A DNA stretch of 64,000 nt from Trichobilharzia regenti (GCA_944472135.2 OX235264.1:87244319-87308318), one strand, 5' to 3'; counted from the first letter of the stretch, positions 1 through 12,072 are shown. The notes: generated by a model not told the origin, from the sequence alone. A program made the numbers and translations.

Positions 1-2
1 TG

Positions 3-620
3 TGTTTTACACGTTTGCAAGAGGTGCATACAAAGGTGAGCTGTGAACCAGTGAGCAAGTTCAGTGATAAGCTAAATGTAAACTCCAGGCCTGACTCCGA
101 ATTGTGTGACGATAACGGTGCGGTGGAGAAGTCTGTAGTTGCAACTGGTAAGCCATTGTTGAATAGAGTGTCACAGAATAGAGTTACTACTTCAGAGTGC
201 AGTTCTGACTCCACAAGTTTACAAGGTATTACTAGTCAGAGTGAAGACATAAAACCTTTAAGGATTTGTGAGGAGGAACCAAAATTATCTACTTCTGTTA
301 TTAAAGAGTTTGAAAATGATGAACTTGACGGTAAATTGAATATTTGTGATAATGATCATGATACTTCACATTTGTCTTTGGTTGATCATGATGAGATGAG
401 GGATATGCCTACTACTGCTGAGTTTAACAAAGGTTCTGTACAACTACAACGTGAAGTAGAAATAAATGCAGATGCAGTTGCAGAAGGCATGCATACTTGT
501 GAGACCGTCAGTGTGATTGATCAGCATGTAGCCCACCTATCATCAGATGCTAGTGCTAAACCTGAGCTGATAGTAAAAGACAGCAGTGGTGGTGGTCTTG
601 CAGTTAGACAACTTTACTGA
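3..620 (+). CDS. 3'-terminal exon of an unidentified gene (partial)
   Basis: The frame is open from the window edge to a TGA-type end at 618-620, about 205 codons with no stop. The product is rich in Ser, Asp, Glu and Val, with no cysteine clusters, membrane segment or domain I recognise. Such a length without stops in this AT-rich DNA, together with the acidic/Ser composition, argues for a real coding exon. It may start at an acceptor AG at 20-21 or further upstream. A poly(A) signal follows about 107 bp after the stop. It does not join to PTIP in frame because it ends in a stop, so I read it as the tail of the neighbouring gene in the same orientation. Function unknown. Confidence 0.5.
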   Translation, partial: CFTRLQEVHTKVSCEPVSKFSDKLNVNSRPDSELCDDNGAVEKSVVATGKPLLNRVSQNRVTTSECSSDSTSLQGITSQSEDIKPLRICEEEPKLSTSVIKEFENDELDGKLNICDNDHDTSHLSLVDHDEMRDMPTTAEFNKGSVQLQREVEINADAVAEGMHTCETVSVIDQHVAHLSSDASAKPELIVKDSSGGGLAVRQLY

Positions 621-697
621 AAGCCGAACAACAACAGCTTCTGATCCACCGCTAAGTTCATCAACTGGTATCATTTGGTCATCGTTGGTGTTGTTAT

Positions 698-790
698 ATA
701 ACTGTAAACACTGTGCGATTTATCAAAATAAAATCTTATCTATAATGGAATTATACTCTACCACAGTGCCCAAGTTTTATACTTATAATT
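698..790. repeat. Partial copy of the 38.5-kb inverted-repeat (MITE-like) element
   Basis: This stretch matches the inner arm and flank of the foldback element at 38503-38745: both have a run like ACTGTA(TA)ACACTGTG, then TTTATCAAAATAAA, then AATGGAATTATACTCTACCA and CACAGTG. Only one arm is present, so the copy is incomplete. Confidence 0.6.
727..732 (+). promoter_or_regulatory. Candidate poly(A) signal AATAAA
   Basis: A canonical AATAAA lies 107 nt after the stop of the upstream gene's last exon. It lies in the arm of the MITE-like repeat at 698-790, so the signal may have been supplied by the element. Confidence 0.45.
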
Positions 791-945
791 CGGTTAATAC
801 ATGTATGATGAAAGTGAACTAAAATAAGGACGACAGTTGTAGAAATGAGCCTTGTATTATATCCTTCTTGGAAATATCAGTTCCCTCATAGTTTAGTTTC
901 AGTATTGGGTGAATGGAATGCAGTCTACAGATTCATAAAATTCAC

Positions 946-1880
946 ATACTTTTCTAGAGTCCTAGTTGGTGTCTCCTCGGTAAAGTGAGAAATGGGCATT
1001 TTACTTGTTTAAACTCAGTACGCCGTGAACTGCTGCCAGTGAAAACGACAACAATTTTCGGAATTAAGTAATTCCATAAACGATCATATAATCTTTTATA
1101 CTGACTTCTGGTTCCATCAGATGAAATTAAAGGGAAGAGCTGAGAATAGAGGGGACGTTGAGGGTTAGACAGTATGGATTTAGACCATTTCTCACATGAG
1201 TTTAGATGTGTCTCAACTAATGCATTAACGAGTTGACTAAATGGTACACCACTTGCCCTACTAACAACCTTAATACCCTGAACAATACGACATAGTCGGA
1301 GGAGCAGTAAACACCAATGCAAGAGTTAACAAATTGTAAAAAAGAGAGGTTGAATGATTCCTGACTGTCTTGACTACATAACGTGGTTAGCTAGACTGAG
1401 GGTTTTCTTAGAAATCGACGAGATATAGAATGACCAAGAAAGACCAGGGGATAGAGTTACTCCATGGTATTTTATGTTAGACTTAGTTTCTGTTTCAGTG
1501 CCCTCTTTGATACAAGCATCCTGTGAACGACATAGTTCTCGTATTTCACGCTTAAGAGTGAAGGGAAAGTTAACTGCCTGACATTTAGAGGGATTTAACG
1601 TTAGACCATGTACCTTAGACTACAGACAGGAAGCAGTTAAGTTTGCTGCAGTCACATTGTAACATGACAGGAAGTGAGACGGTCAGATCACCAGCGTATT
1701 TGACGAAGTTGCTCTCATTAGAAAGAGGAAAATCATGTAAGGCGAAAGAGAGAAAAGAAAGGAGAGATGACAATGTCCCGAGGAACACCAGCTCCAGCAA
1801 GCGAGGCAGAACATTTACCCTAATATAAAGTATGCTGCATTCCATTTGTGAAATGATAATGCTCAGGACTCGTGTTTGCA
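946..1880 (-). mobile_element. LINE C: CR1-like non-LTR retrotransposon fragment, decayed
   Basis: Minus-strand translations give pieces of a reverse transcriptase and its C-terminal region. Near 1700-1790 the frame reads LHDFPLSNESNFVKYAGDL, where the catalytic YADD has become YAGD. Further on, KVVSRASGVPFSQLVNALV matches the copy at 46330-46985 (KVVSRVSNVPLNQLVNILV). Frameshifts and an internal deletion show it is dead. The family assignment (CR1/SR1-like) is by recognition of the motifs only. Confidence 0.65.
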
Positions 1881-1889
1881 CGATCGGAA

Positions 1890-2385
1890 CCTTATTCTGC
1901 TAAAGTCATTTAGGTCCTGAGTCATTTGTTTAAATTTCGGAGATCATTATTCACTGTTTCGCATTTAGTTATGCCTAGACTGTGTCATTCCGCCTGGCTT
2001 TCAGTATGACTTCGCAAAGAAGTTCACCTGTTTAATTTACCACATTCCATGTAGCACACAAAGGTAGAGACATAAAATTAAATGGAAGTTTAACGAGCGA
2101 AAATGTGAGGGAGAATAAATATTGACAAGGAAAAACGTGAGTTGGATAGATACGTGAGATTACACAGAGTGAATGCGTCTATGACATTAACAAAGATTTG
2201 CAGTCATATCTCTATTAGTACTTCTAGCTGACCCTGAACGATTTTATGAACCAATACCAGTTTTTCATTTGACCGACCTCCAATATCCAATATCGTTTTT
2301 ACGAGCTAGTATAAACCAATTTGATTTCTTTGTGCTCGCTTCTTGATTGTAAGGTATAGGTTCCTGAACACATTTTGAACCTTAA
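1890..2385. other. Non-coding stretch, nothing recognised
   Basis: AT-rich sequence between two retroelement remnants with frequent stops in all frames. No promoter or RNA gene seen. Confidence 0.4.
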
Positions 2386-2387
2386 CA

Positions 2388-2590
2388 TGTCCTGGCTAGC
2401 ATTGTCCCTCGAGGAAGGCGATGGTTTGGTATGCCAGTATGTGTTCTAGCTATCTCAACCTATTCACCTTGCCTACCTTGAAGACTAACTTATCCTCCCA
2501 CCTAAACATTATCCGTAACCTCAACAGCACTCGCCATGTTATACCGCTTTACTCATGAGATAGAACGCAGACACCTATAATCAAACACCG
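2388..2590 (-). mobile_element. LINE A remnant (3' part of RT ORF)
   Basis: Read on the minus strand this is a decayed version of the conserved LINE A tail (around [11 protein letters not shown] and [11 protein letters not shown] in the intact copy at 49291-50985). Many substitutions and stops. Confidence 0.55.
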
Positions 2591-2599
2591 GTATTATTT

Positions 2600-4310
2600 T
2601 CACATTTTACAGCATCAGGGGTTACTTCTCATAGTCTAAGTGGACAATATTGTAGTGCACATTGTACTCCACTCATTGTCTAGACATAAACTATGAATTT
2701 CCCTTCAAATCTTAGCTATAACAGCTGGTGGCGTCCTCCAAACATATAAAATACGAGTTGATTCACCGTCTGCTCGGAAATCTCCCCAAGTTCAAACTCT
2801 TTTTTATCGTCAAGTATTGGGACCTGATAAGTTTTTCTGGATACTTTTATTTCCGATAAATAACATTCCGCATTTTATAAGCTTTTTGGACAACAGCTCA
2901 TTGCAATTAACACAGGCACCTAACGAAAGGATTAACACAAGCCAGCTGAATGCCTCAGTCACTGAATTATGAACACCATAAAAGCAGATATTTTTGACGC
3001 GCGTGTTTGGAGTGATGCAATTGGCGGTGTAAATAAACTGGGTGTTTCCTATGGAACCTAGTGTCTTCAAAGATGCTAAGTTTTTCATTATTTCCTGTGA
3101 TGACAAAGAGGTAAGGTTCAATGTTATTTTTCTTGGCATTATGACTCATTAAAATGTGAGCGCTTCATTGTAGCCTCACTAAGAACACTTGTTTAACGCA
3201 ACAGTATCTCCAAGATCCTTCCAGGAATTCTGTTCATTGTCACCATGCATTCATTTTATATTTTAAGACATAATGCTGTTTTATGAGAGCTACGCTTTTT
3301 ACTGTGCCTAGTCTGAATATTTGAGCGACAAGACATTTCACAAATGTGATAGCACTTATGTGATTGTGTCATTTGGTCAGCTTCATAACTGAGATATATT
3401 CAGGGTTTTCTCCTAGTGTAAATCACTTGAAAGACTAAAGTAGCACTGGATGAGGCACATTTTTGCTATGTAGTGTCTATTTCCTCACCCTCCTATATCA
3501 CAATTCATGTTATTGTCTGAAGTTCTAAATCCTTACCATGATGGATGTAAATATGCGGAAACCTAAATGTTCAGTGTCGCACTGTCATACTCTTCAGTCC
3601 TGTGTATGTTTTCAAGGACAACAAAAAGTCTGACATTCTTTTTAATTTGCTTAAGACGTACTGAGAAAATCTAACATAACTATTTCGAGGATGTTACACC
3701 TGATCAACAACGTAGCTACCAACACTTCATGAGTTCCCCAACTCTGTTGACTCATAAATCGTTACTTTATTCTTTCACAAGTTTTGCGGTCTTTATAGTC
3801 CGGTGTACTTTTCTTTTTGTCTTATTAAAGCACACTGTCCAACTGAGTAATTCCACACTAGTGCATTTATTGTCCTTCTATATAAACATGGCAAACAGAA
3901 GAGGCCCACAGTAGATAATAGGTAATCACTATCTGTTGTGGTGAGCAACTGTCGAATTGTGGGTTTGAATATATGATGTGTCTTAGATCACATAACACAT
4001 CTTAGGTACCTAGCATCTTAGACTCTTTTTGAATAATCGCTAAAGTGAACCCTTCCATTTGTGTCGCCATCAAAGCTCTTCACATAATTATAGTATCTTG
4101 GTAGCTACAGCCCATGGTGTATTTCTCAATAATTTTGTTGACATTAAATATTTGTTCATAAGCTGCATCCAGCTTTACTGTGTGAAATTTTCTTTAGAAG
4201 GTATAAAGACGATAGTCGCCTTCGGTCATGGATATCTATCTTTTATCTCATATTAGGTGGTATAATATAATCAGAAGTAATCAGATTTGGTAAAGTGATA
4301 AAAGCTGTCA
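2600..4310. other. Non-coding stretch, nothing firmly recognised
   Basis: No frame looks like a protein and no repeat arm is evident. It could hold the unlocated 5' exon(s) of PTIP, but I could not identify them. Confidence 0.35.
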
Positions 4311-4314
4311 GTGA

Positions 4315-4610
4315 GGTTGTAAACTGCCATCTATTGAGATGGCTAGAACCTGTCACGCATACTGAACTATCGCCCTCCTTGAGGAGCAATGTTAGCTCAT
4401 ATAAGAGTAGGTTGGAAAAGAGTTAGTGGTAGCAAAAATGAAACATGGTAGGAATCCATGAGGTCTTTAATCCAAGTACGAAAGTGTAAACTCATTGACT
4501 GGCCTCGTCGTCGTAACAGAACCAATGATTAGAGACTTAGTGAAATGGCTCAAAACAAGTCTTTAAATGTAACAGATATATTCACTTTATATGAGCTAGC
4601 TACATCAGAT
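4315..4610 (+). mobile_element. LINE A remnant (3' end of RT ORF)
   Basis: Plus-strand sequence follows the LINE A 3' end: a match to the [22 protein letters not shown] region at 4385-4450, then a match to the DMAQNR region at 4540-4560. Stops and small indels throughout. Confidence 0.55.
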
Positions 4611-4619
4611 TTTCATTCT

Positions 4620-6639
4620 TTTCTATTTCTGCCGTGCATTTTCGTTCACTATGGTCCATCCGAAGCTTTTTACTTTTACCTTTGCGTGCTATGTGGAGTG
4701 TACTGGCTTTAACTCTTACAATAGAAACTCAGTCATTCATCTCACAGCTCTACGTAATTGGCTCTTCCAAGCACTCATGATTAAAGATCAGTAAACAGTA
4801 TGGAAGTGTTTAAGATGACACTGGTAACATACATCCAGGGCGGAACGTCATCATGACGTACATCCTTTAGAGCCATCCTAAGTGTCATTGATTGCACGTT
4901 AAAGGATAGATAGAGAGATCAAGTAACCTCGTCTAATTTCACTAGTGTTTGATAATAGTAAAAGTAGGTGGTTTTATGGTCCCTCTTTATCTGGGGTTTT
5001 TGTGGAGGCTTTTGAGATTTTTAACAAAATTTGGGCTGTTGAGTTTCCCACAGTCAGTCAATTCATTTATGAAATGTAAAATATGTGCGAAGAAATGCCT
5101 AAGAAATAATATTTGCAATGAGTCTAACTGTGATATATTTGACGTAGAATGGTTGCAACGAAACCACTAAAATGATTTTGGTATTTGGAACATTGACTTT
5201 CTCTTCCACGTTGTTTGTTGTTTTGGTTTGTATCTTGATTAACACTGTTGCGTTATCCTAAAACGAATTTGGCTCAAAACAATCGCTTGTGCTGTTGGTT
5301 CGTCACTTCCTTGTGTTTCTTTGAGTCTGTTTTTCATTGTTCTGTATCTTGTGACTGTGGCTTGTTTTATCGCTTTTTCTTGTTGAACTTGTTTTTTTCA
5401 CTGTAAGTGTCTATGTTCACTCACTATTTTTTACGTAATTCTACTTTGTATACCTATGAAGTGACTGACCAAATTTATTTCAGGGATTTATTTGCTACTA
5501 GTATAATAGCTATTTCATTTACTGTGCTCAGAGTGTGGCCCTGCTAAGTGAAGACGCTGAGAAAATCTCGTCTTCTGAACACCGTGTGTACTATTTTACG
5601 TATTTGGAAAGTTGCATGTCCTAATAAGGCATGAGTAGGAAGACTATTCACTTGTCAACTTGCATCTTTTCCCCTCTTCTGTTGGATTCACAGCAATTAA
5701 CGTTAGGGTTAGATCTAGTGTTAGTCAGGTAACGTTTATTAATGAACGAAGTTAAATATCTTCATCCATTAAGGTGATCGAGACGCTGTATTATGAAAAT
5801 GGTGACTTGGAGGAAATGCTAGGGATGGTAAGATAAAAGTACATCACCAATTTGTGATCGCTAGTGATTTGAACCATGTAGGTGTTTCTAATATGTGAAT
5901 TCTCGCTGTTTAAAAAATGACCTAGAGTTGTTGATAAGGATGCAGAAGCAATCACTCACCCTTCATGAATTTCATGAGATTATTGTTCTTACATTCATAT
6001 GTTTATCATAGTATATTCCGCTTCTGTAATCTAAGGATTATCATAAGATACACAGTCGTTTTCAATGACTTCTTGCTCATATTTATGGTTATCAATCCGT
6101 GGTTAGCATACCATAAGTAACTGTATTTGATTCCACCTACCATAACGTGAATAATGACTTTTGTTAAGTCCTACGCAGTATTCTATTCCCGTTCACATTT
6201 TTGTATGCTGTTCGGAAGTTGCATCTTGATGTAGTACAGTTTTGTGCAAATGTACTTGTTTGTCTGCTGTTTGAAGTCAAACTTGTTCGCTAATTTTCAA
6301 CATTATGTCATTTCAGAAAAATAAATCACTCACTGACTGGTATCAAAGTAACTAAGTAATTTCAGTCTCGTTATCTTGTGGTAAGTGACCGTATCTCAGA
6401 ACAGCACACTTTCGAAATTAATTTTTCGGCAAATATAAATAATATTAGCTTCGACTGCTGGTTTTTAACTACTCGTAACTTTATTACTTACACGTGATTT
6501 ACCTCTTTGACATGTAGAATTTACCGTCCAGTTAAATGGTCGGATAGTGTAAGTATTTATTTTTCATGTATACGAAAAGTTTCCCTGATCAGTATTTCGT
6601 CAAATGTGAATTTCGTGGAAAATACCCATATGGACATTA
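4620..6639. other. Non-coding stretch, nothing firmly recognised
   Basis: No coding frame resembles a known protein. An acceptor/donor pair at 6520/6552 encloses a possible 31-nt exon, listed among the rejected items. Confidence 0.35.
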
Positions 6640-7371
6640 GAAAGAAGAGAACACGAAGTTCAGCAAAGATATCTTTTCGGCGATTTCATTCTCAAAAACT
6701 GTACAATCGCATTTATATAGATTATTTTACATGGATACAATTATTATTTGTTTAATTTCATATAGTAACGAAGGTGATAATAATTTTCAACTTGATATGA
6801 AAGTTTGAAGGTACGAATATAGATTACAAGAGGCTTAGAGACAAGATTTTATAGGATTAGAAAATAGTTAAAACGTATGCAAAAAATTAATATTTGATAA
6901 CTGGAGAAATAATTTTAAAGGCGAATCAAAGGTGATAATTATTTTCGACTTGATATGAATTACAAGAGGCTTAGAAACGCAGGGATAGAACGAATTACAG
7001 GTGTGAACAAAATGAGCATGGAAACAAATTGAAATCAAAATTTTCAACTTGAAATGCTAGTTAGCAGGTATGAATATAGATTACAAGAGGTATAGAAACA
7101 AAAAATTACACAGGACTAGAATATAATTGTAAAATGGTTATTCTAAACGGATTACAAGTGTGATCAGAAGGAGCATGGAAACAAAATTACAATAACTAGT
7201 TTTATAACTTTCATATCAAGTTGAAAATTATTATCACCTTCGTTACTATGTGAAATTAAACAAATAATAATTGTATCTATGTAAAATAATCTGTATAAAT
7301 GCGATTGTACAGCTTTTGAGAATGAAATCGCCGAAAAGATATCTTTGCTGAACTTCGTGTTCTCTTCTTTC
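6640..7371. mobile_element. Foldback / MITE-like element with two 166-nt inverted arms
   Basis: The left arm 6640-6805 and right arm 7206-7371 are reverse complements of equal length (166 nt) with about four differences, all transitions in my alignment. The 400-bp AT-rich centre contains diverged repeats of a unit around ATAGATTACAAGAGG (near 6820, 6957, 7078, 7150). No transposase frame is present, so it is non-autonomous. The superfamily is not recognised. Part of the right arm resembles the hairpin at 61624-61741. Confidence 0.8.
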
Positions 7372-7469
7372 AGATGTGAATTTATCTCAGTCCAGTTTTA
7401 ATGAAATTGTTCTTAAAATAATGAGACTTTCTAATGTGTAGAAGGTATTTGTGGCAGCTATAGGGGTGT

Positions 7470-7570
7470 GGTGCTTTGATTTTAGCTTATTGCTTTCATC
7501 TTGTAGGTCCTGCTTAATTCAACCTTGGCTAATATTATCAGCTCCCATACAGTAAGTGTAACTGACTGAC
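7470..7570. repeat. Diverged interspersed repeat
   Basis: Resembles parts of 44941-45070 and 45655-45790, sharing a core like TATCA-GCYCCC-CACAGTAAGTGT. Origin unknown. Confidence 0.35.
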
Positions 7571-8928
7571 TGACTGACTGGTTTCAACAGAACTTTGCAC
7601 CGATATGCAGCATTTAAAGTCGCCACACTCCATGTAACACACAAAACAAGGGAAGAAAGTAAAAAGAAATTCAAAACAGTGACAGGAAACACAGATATGA
7701 GGCAAACAGAATGGTAATATCGAAGAACGATATACTCTTATTGAGTATTATAAGTCACAAGGAGTGGATGCATCTGCATCAGCCATTGAGAACAATTTTG
7801 AACCATATCATCAGTTGTCTCCAGCCTTCATTGGTGTTTACTGTCCCGAGGACCGCAACTACACCTTCCTACAAGGTTTGAACTAACTGTTGCGGATTTT
7901 ATTGACTGATGAAACCATGTTTTGGTTTGACTACCACTGGCTTTTTTCCAGCCTGACTCTATGTCAGCTAACATTGCCCATCGAGGAAGGCGATCGATGA
8001 CTAAGCATACGTAACACATGTCCTAACCATCTTAGTCGATGCATCTTCACAGCCTCGCCGATTGATTTCCCCTCCTTACCTAGCACTCGACGCCTAACCT
8101 CGATATTGCTCACCCTACTATACCAGTTAACACGGGAGATAGAGCGCAGCCACCTATGATCAAAGACAGCTACCACAGTCTTCCACTCTCAATGGCCATG
8201 TCTCACTCACAGTGATAAAGGAGGTCAGAGCGGACCGATGAGCAGTACACACGCCCTTTGGACGATAGTCGAACATCACGTCTACGCCAGAGACGGCGTA
8301 AACTGGCATATGCGAAACGAGCTTTCGGTATCCGTACTGAGATTTCATCAGAGATCAACCCGTTATGGCTGATGAAGTGAAGTGGTTAATACTCTCTACC
8401 AACCAATTCACTCTCTATTTCTAAGTTAGAAGTCAATGTAGTCCAGTCCTGTAGCATCATCTTTCGTTTGACAAAGGGAGAGAATCGCATGCCAAACATT
8501 CGTAGATTGCAGCTCAAGTTGTTCAGAGGACTCTGCATTTTTCAGCGTCTTCACCTAGAAGAACTATATCGTCTGCATATTCTAAGTCAACGAGATTATA
8601 CCCTGGTAACAAGTCAATCATTGAGCAGCTGAAGTCAGTTAGTATTTAGTCCATTAAGTACATCTTTGATGAAATTGAATAGGAATGGGGACAGCGGGCA
8701 TCGCTGACGAACACCGCTAGTTGTCGCCACTTCAGATAACAACTCGCCGTAAGCTCTTACTTGGCAGCAAGACTTGTCTCTTGAGGAAGCCTAGTACAAC
8801 ATAGTGTCCGAGTATATACATGTATATATATTCTTTTCTCGCCATTCCTTTCAGAGCCAAACATCGTTATAGTACCTCTCGGTCAACAGAATCGAATGTC
8901 GCCTTTAGGTCAAGAAATATAACGATTA
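7559..8928 (-). mobile_element. LINE A, 3' portion (RT ORF, decayed)
   Basis: Reading the minus strand from 8928 gives FLDLKATFDSVDRE (RT motif), then a match to the GVRQ..CPLSPF region near 8690-8710, then the C-terminal [10 protein letters not shown] block near 8030, ending at a CAGT tandem at 7559-7580. Short tandem-repeat 3' tails are characteristic of RTE-clade LINEs. Stops and frameshifts make this copy inactive. Its 5' edge meets a SINE that is part of the large palindrome. Confidence 0.75.
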
Positions 8929-8929
8929 G

Positions 8930-9147
8930 ATGGTTGGAGGCAATCGGCAGGAAGCCTTCGACCTAGGTTTCGTGCTAGTTGGCACTCATCAGCAAGGCGT
9001 ATCTGCAACCTTGAAGGAATTCATGTCCCTTCTGAGGTTTGAACCCACTTCACCCAGTGCTGCAGTCAGAGACGTTACCCCTGAGCTATTCGGACTCGCG
9101 ATTGACTCCTGTAGGATTCTAGTGGATACTTTGATTGGACACCAGTA
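8930..9147 (-). mobile_element. SINE D (tRNA-derived), left palindrome arm
   Basis: Reverse complement of the SINE at 9155-9378, with the same A-box and B-box on the minus strand. Inserted immediately 5' of the LINE A FLDLKA motif. Confidence 0.6.
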
Positions 9148-9154
9148 ACTAGTG

Positions 9155-9378
9155 GGGTGTCTGGTCAAAGTATCGAAGTATCCACTAGAGTCCTACAAGA
9201 GGTCAATCGCGAGTCCGAATAGCTCAGGGGTAACGTCTCTGACTGCAGCACTGGGTGAAGTGGGTTCAAACCTCAGAAGGGACATGAGTTCCTTCAAGGT
9301 TGCAGATACGCCTTGCTGATGAGTGCCAACTAGCACGAAACCTAGGTCGAAGGCTTCCTGCCGATTGCCTCCAACCAT
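9155..9378 (+). mobile_element. SINE D (tRNA-derived), right palindrome arm
   Basis: TAGCTCAGGGGTAACG at 9220-9235 is a good internal A-box and GGTTCAAACCT at 9263-9273 a good B-box, spaced as in a tRNA. The cloverleaf is not complete, so this is a SINE head and not a functional tRNA gene. Confidence 0.65.
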
Positions 9379-9379
9379 C

Positions 9380-9500
9380 TAATCGTTATATTTCTTGACC
9401 TAAAGGCGACATTCGATTCTGTTGACCGAGAGGTACTATAACGATGCTTGGCTCTGAAAGGAATGGCGAGAAAAGAATATATAAATCTAATATCATCAAG
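9380..9500 (+). mobile_element. LINE A fragment, inverted relative to its neighbours
   Basis: Encodes FLDLKATFDSVDRE on the plus strand. It is the mirror of the 8832-8928 segment and exists because of the inverted duplication. Confidence 0.7.
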
Positions 9501-9599
9501 TCAGTGTACACCGTGATGGCGAGCTATCTAGAATGGTGGTCACATAGCAAACCTAACTGATAGAATTCAATCTGCACCAAAGAAAGGACTAGACACATC

Positions 9600-12072
9600 A
9601 CACTAGTTACTAGTGTCCAATCAAAATATAACGACTGTTGGACGCCGGCTGTGTTCCAGAATATGTCGAAGGTTGAAGATATAAATCCTATACCCTCTTC
9701 CTGGTTCTCTCGTTTTTGTTCCTTCCCAGTACCACTTAGTCTGCGCATTATTATTGAGCCTAGAACTTTAGATAGCATATCAGTCAAGCTAATCCCCCTG
9801 TGAGTATCACAGGAAGACTTGCCCCTCAATGACTTACACCAGCCTAATGGGACTTCCTCTGATTTCCAGACGCTGCCTAGTACTTCAGTTAACGAAGAGA
9901 GCAAACTGTCCCCACCGTACTTAAATACCTCTAGAGTCATTCCATTAGGTGCTGCTGCTTTGCCTCTTTTCAGATTAGTGACAGCCTTAGTGACCTCAGG
10001 CACAGTGGACCTGTGTCTATATCCCATTTAGGGGGGTGTTGAATGTTCGTTAGGTTGAGCGTGGCTGTAAGCCAACTGAATCGCTCTTCAAAGTATCGTT
10101 TCTAACGTTATAGTCGTCTGTCTTGGGAGCTAGTTATGGTGCCATTTTCCTCAGAGATTGTTTCAATTATCCTCTCCCTTTTACTACCTGTTTCCCTGAA
10201 AAGCCTAAATATTTGTCTGGTGTTACCAATCGCCGATGCCTATTCCATCCCGTCCGTCTTTGTTGCCAACCTCTGTTCGCGGTCGTTACGAAGATTCTTG
10301 TTAGTTTGTGTTTGAGTAGCTTTCGCTCCTCATCATAATCAGAGCTCCGAAATCAGTCTTCTTGCGTCAATAAGTTCGGATGAGGTGGCAGAAATCCAAT
10401 GGCTCTTACTAACTTGAGGTTTCAAGTTATTAGCTGCCTTTACAGCTGTGTGTTGTGCCGGGCTTCCTCAGGATGAGTCTTGTTGTCGACCTCAGATACT
10501 CGTTTCGCTATTTCTCCCTTAAATAGGGACTCAGAATTTCTATCTAGCTGCCAACAATTTTTTATGTCCGTTTAGACGTAAGCATAAGAGTGTGCGAACC
10601 AGAGCGTGATTGGAGTCTACGCATGTGTTCCAGTAGGAGCGACAGTCTTCTACTGACCCTCACCAACGATACCCTATCGCTATGTGGTCTATCTGAGTCC
10701 AGCGTTGATTTGTTGATGGCGGTCGCCAGGTTACACAATGTCTCTCTTTGTGCCTAAAGTTAGTGATGACTAGAAACAGATGCTTATCTGAACAGGACTG
10801 TAGAAGACGACCACCGTTGTCGGTTCGTCGGCAGGGAACTCCGTATGTACCACCTATATACTTCTCAGTCTGGCCTAATTTCCCTACTTGGGCATTGAAG
10901 TCGCCTGCGAAAACAACTATATCTAAGCGTTTTACTTTTCGCAGCAAAGTAGACAGTTTCAGGTAGAAGTCATCCTTTAGTTCATCCGAACTGCAGTCTG
11001 TTGGGGCGTAAGCGGAGACTACGAAAAGGCAACGACGGGTAGTGCCGTCTTTCCATCTTTTAACGGACCCATTCAGACGGACCGCACACACACGACTATC
11101 TACTGGGATCCAGTCAAGAAGTGATTTATCTGCCCTAACACTCGGTGCTATTCCTACAACTGCGAGTCCTCCCGAACTAGCTGAGGGGTCTCCTGACACC
11201 CTTAAAGTGAATTTTTCAGACTCACCTTGTTGGCTGGGTGAGGTTAAGTGAATGACCATATTCGGGTCTTGCATGTGTGTCTCTGAAACAAAACATACAT
11301 CCATGGCTCGAGATGCCAGAGTTCTTGCTAGTGATGCCTGTTGTCCGATTTGTCAGAGGGTCCTGACGTTGAGTGCACCTATATGAAGTTGGCGACGTGG
11401 CTTTAAGAGGCTGTCGGAGTTGTTTCTATGGCTCTCATTGTTCTTTGTGGTCACAGAGTGAAGCAAAGATGAGAAAGGTGATGTGGGTAAAAGAGAACGA
11501 TGTTCAGGAAGGCTTCGTGTGCTCTTGGAAGTGTGTTTTTACTTCCCGGTTGTCCACGCCGTGGAAGTTGATTGATTCTTGGGATACCTGAAACAGAAAG
11601 AGAGGTTAGCGTTGCGCGACCGCAAAGCCCAGGGAATAACTGCTTGAGGCCGGTCACACACTGCCTGTATGAACTGGTTTATTGGTTTGGTTCGTATAAG
11701 TAACTTACCGCCGGTTACGGAGCGCCGTATGGTAAGTCGGGATGTACAATTGTAGGGGTCGACCTTCTCTAACCGCTTCTCTCCAGGGTAGAGATAGCAT
11801 AGCTGGCATGCTGGTCATCTGAGAGAAACACCTTACTGTGTTACATCCCTGTTCCCAGCAGTACGACTTCGCCCACAGACCCCCAACACAGTGTAAAAAA
11901 GAAAAATTCCTACACTATGGCTGTAACTGCTTTTAGTCTAATCGCTATCCTAACAACCTTCCTGGCATGTTAGGACCTGCAGGAACATTGGTTCCAGCCA
12001 GTGCAGCTTGTTGGGTCATTGCGATGTGCAACCTTGACCACCACATCGAGGTAGCAGCTATCGTTCGGGGTA
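9600..12072 (-). mobile_element. LINE A, 5' half: 5' UTR, endonuclease, start of RT
   Basis: On the minus strand, 11304-10660 encodes an apurinic-type (EEP) endonuclease: SETHMQDP, VVFAGDFNAQVGK and TQIDHIAIG carry the expected Asp/Asn/His positions. The RT start follows at 10027-9600, with KRGKAAAPNGMTLEVFKYGG and a decayed HRGISL block. The 5' UTR (about 11310-12072) matches segments at 54880-55545 and 59570-59710. The copy is broken by frameshifts between endonuclease and RT and stops before the RT core. Its 5' edge lies about 110 bp before the first PTIP exon found. Confidence 0.75.

Larger units (their letters stand above)
8825..9485. repeat. Near-perfect palindrome, arms about 320-330 bp
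   Basis: The left arm (8825-9146) and right arm (9155-9485) are reverse complements with a spacer of about 8 nt. Each arm holds the same two parts: a LINE A fragment with FLDLKATFDSVDRE outside and a tRNA-headed SINE inside. Differences include one or two substitutions and a roughly 10-nt indel near the centre. Both strands therefore encode the same 60-residue frame, which is not a gene. Confidence 0.85.

Noticed and set aside
6521..6551. Possible 31-nt 5' micro-exon of PTIP (acceptor CATGTAG, donor GTAAGT)
   Set aside because: Splice sites are good and it could end in phase 0, but the residues (IYRPVKWSDS) do not match the expected BRCT1 start and no start codon connects to it.
9213..9285. 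tRNA gene
   Set aside because: A and B boxes are present but stems are incomplete and the unit is repeated within SINE D.
8930..9378. Same 60-72 residue protein encoded on both strands
   Set aside because: Explained by the palindrome; the sequence is a tRNA-headed SINE.
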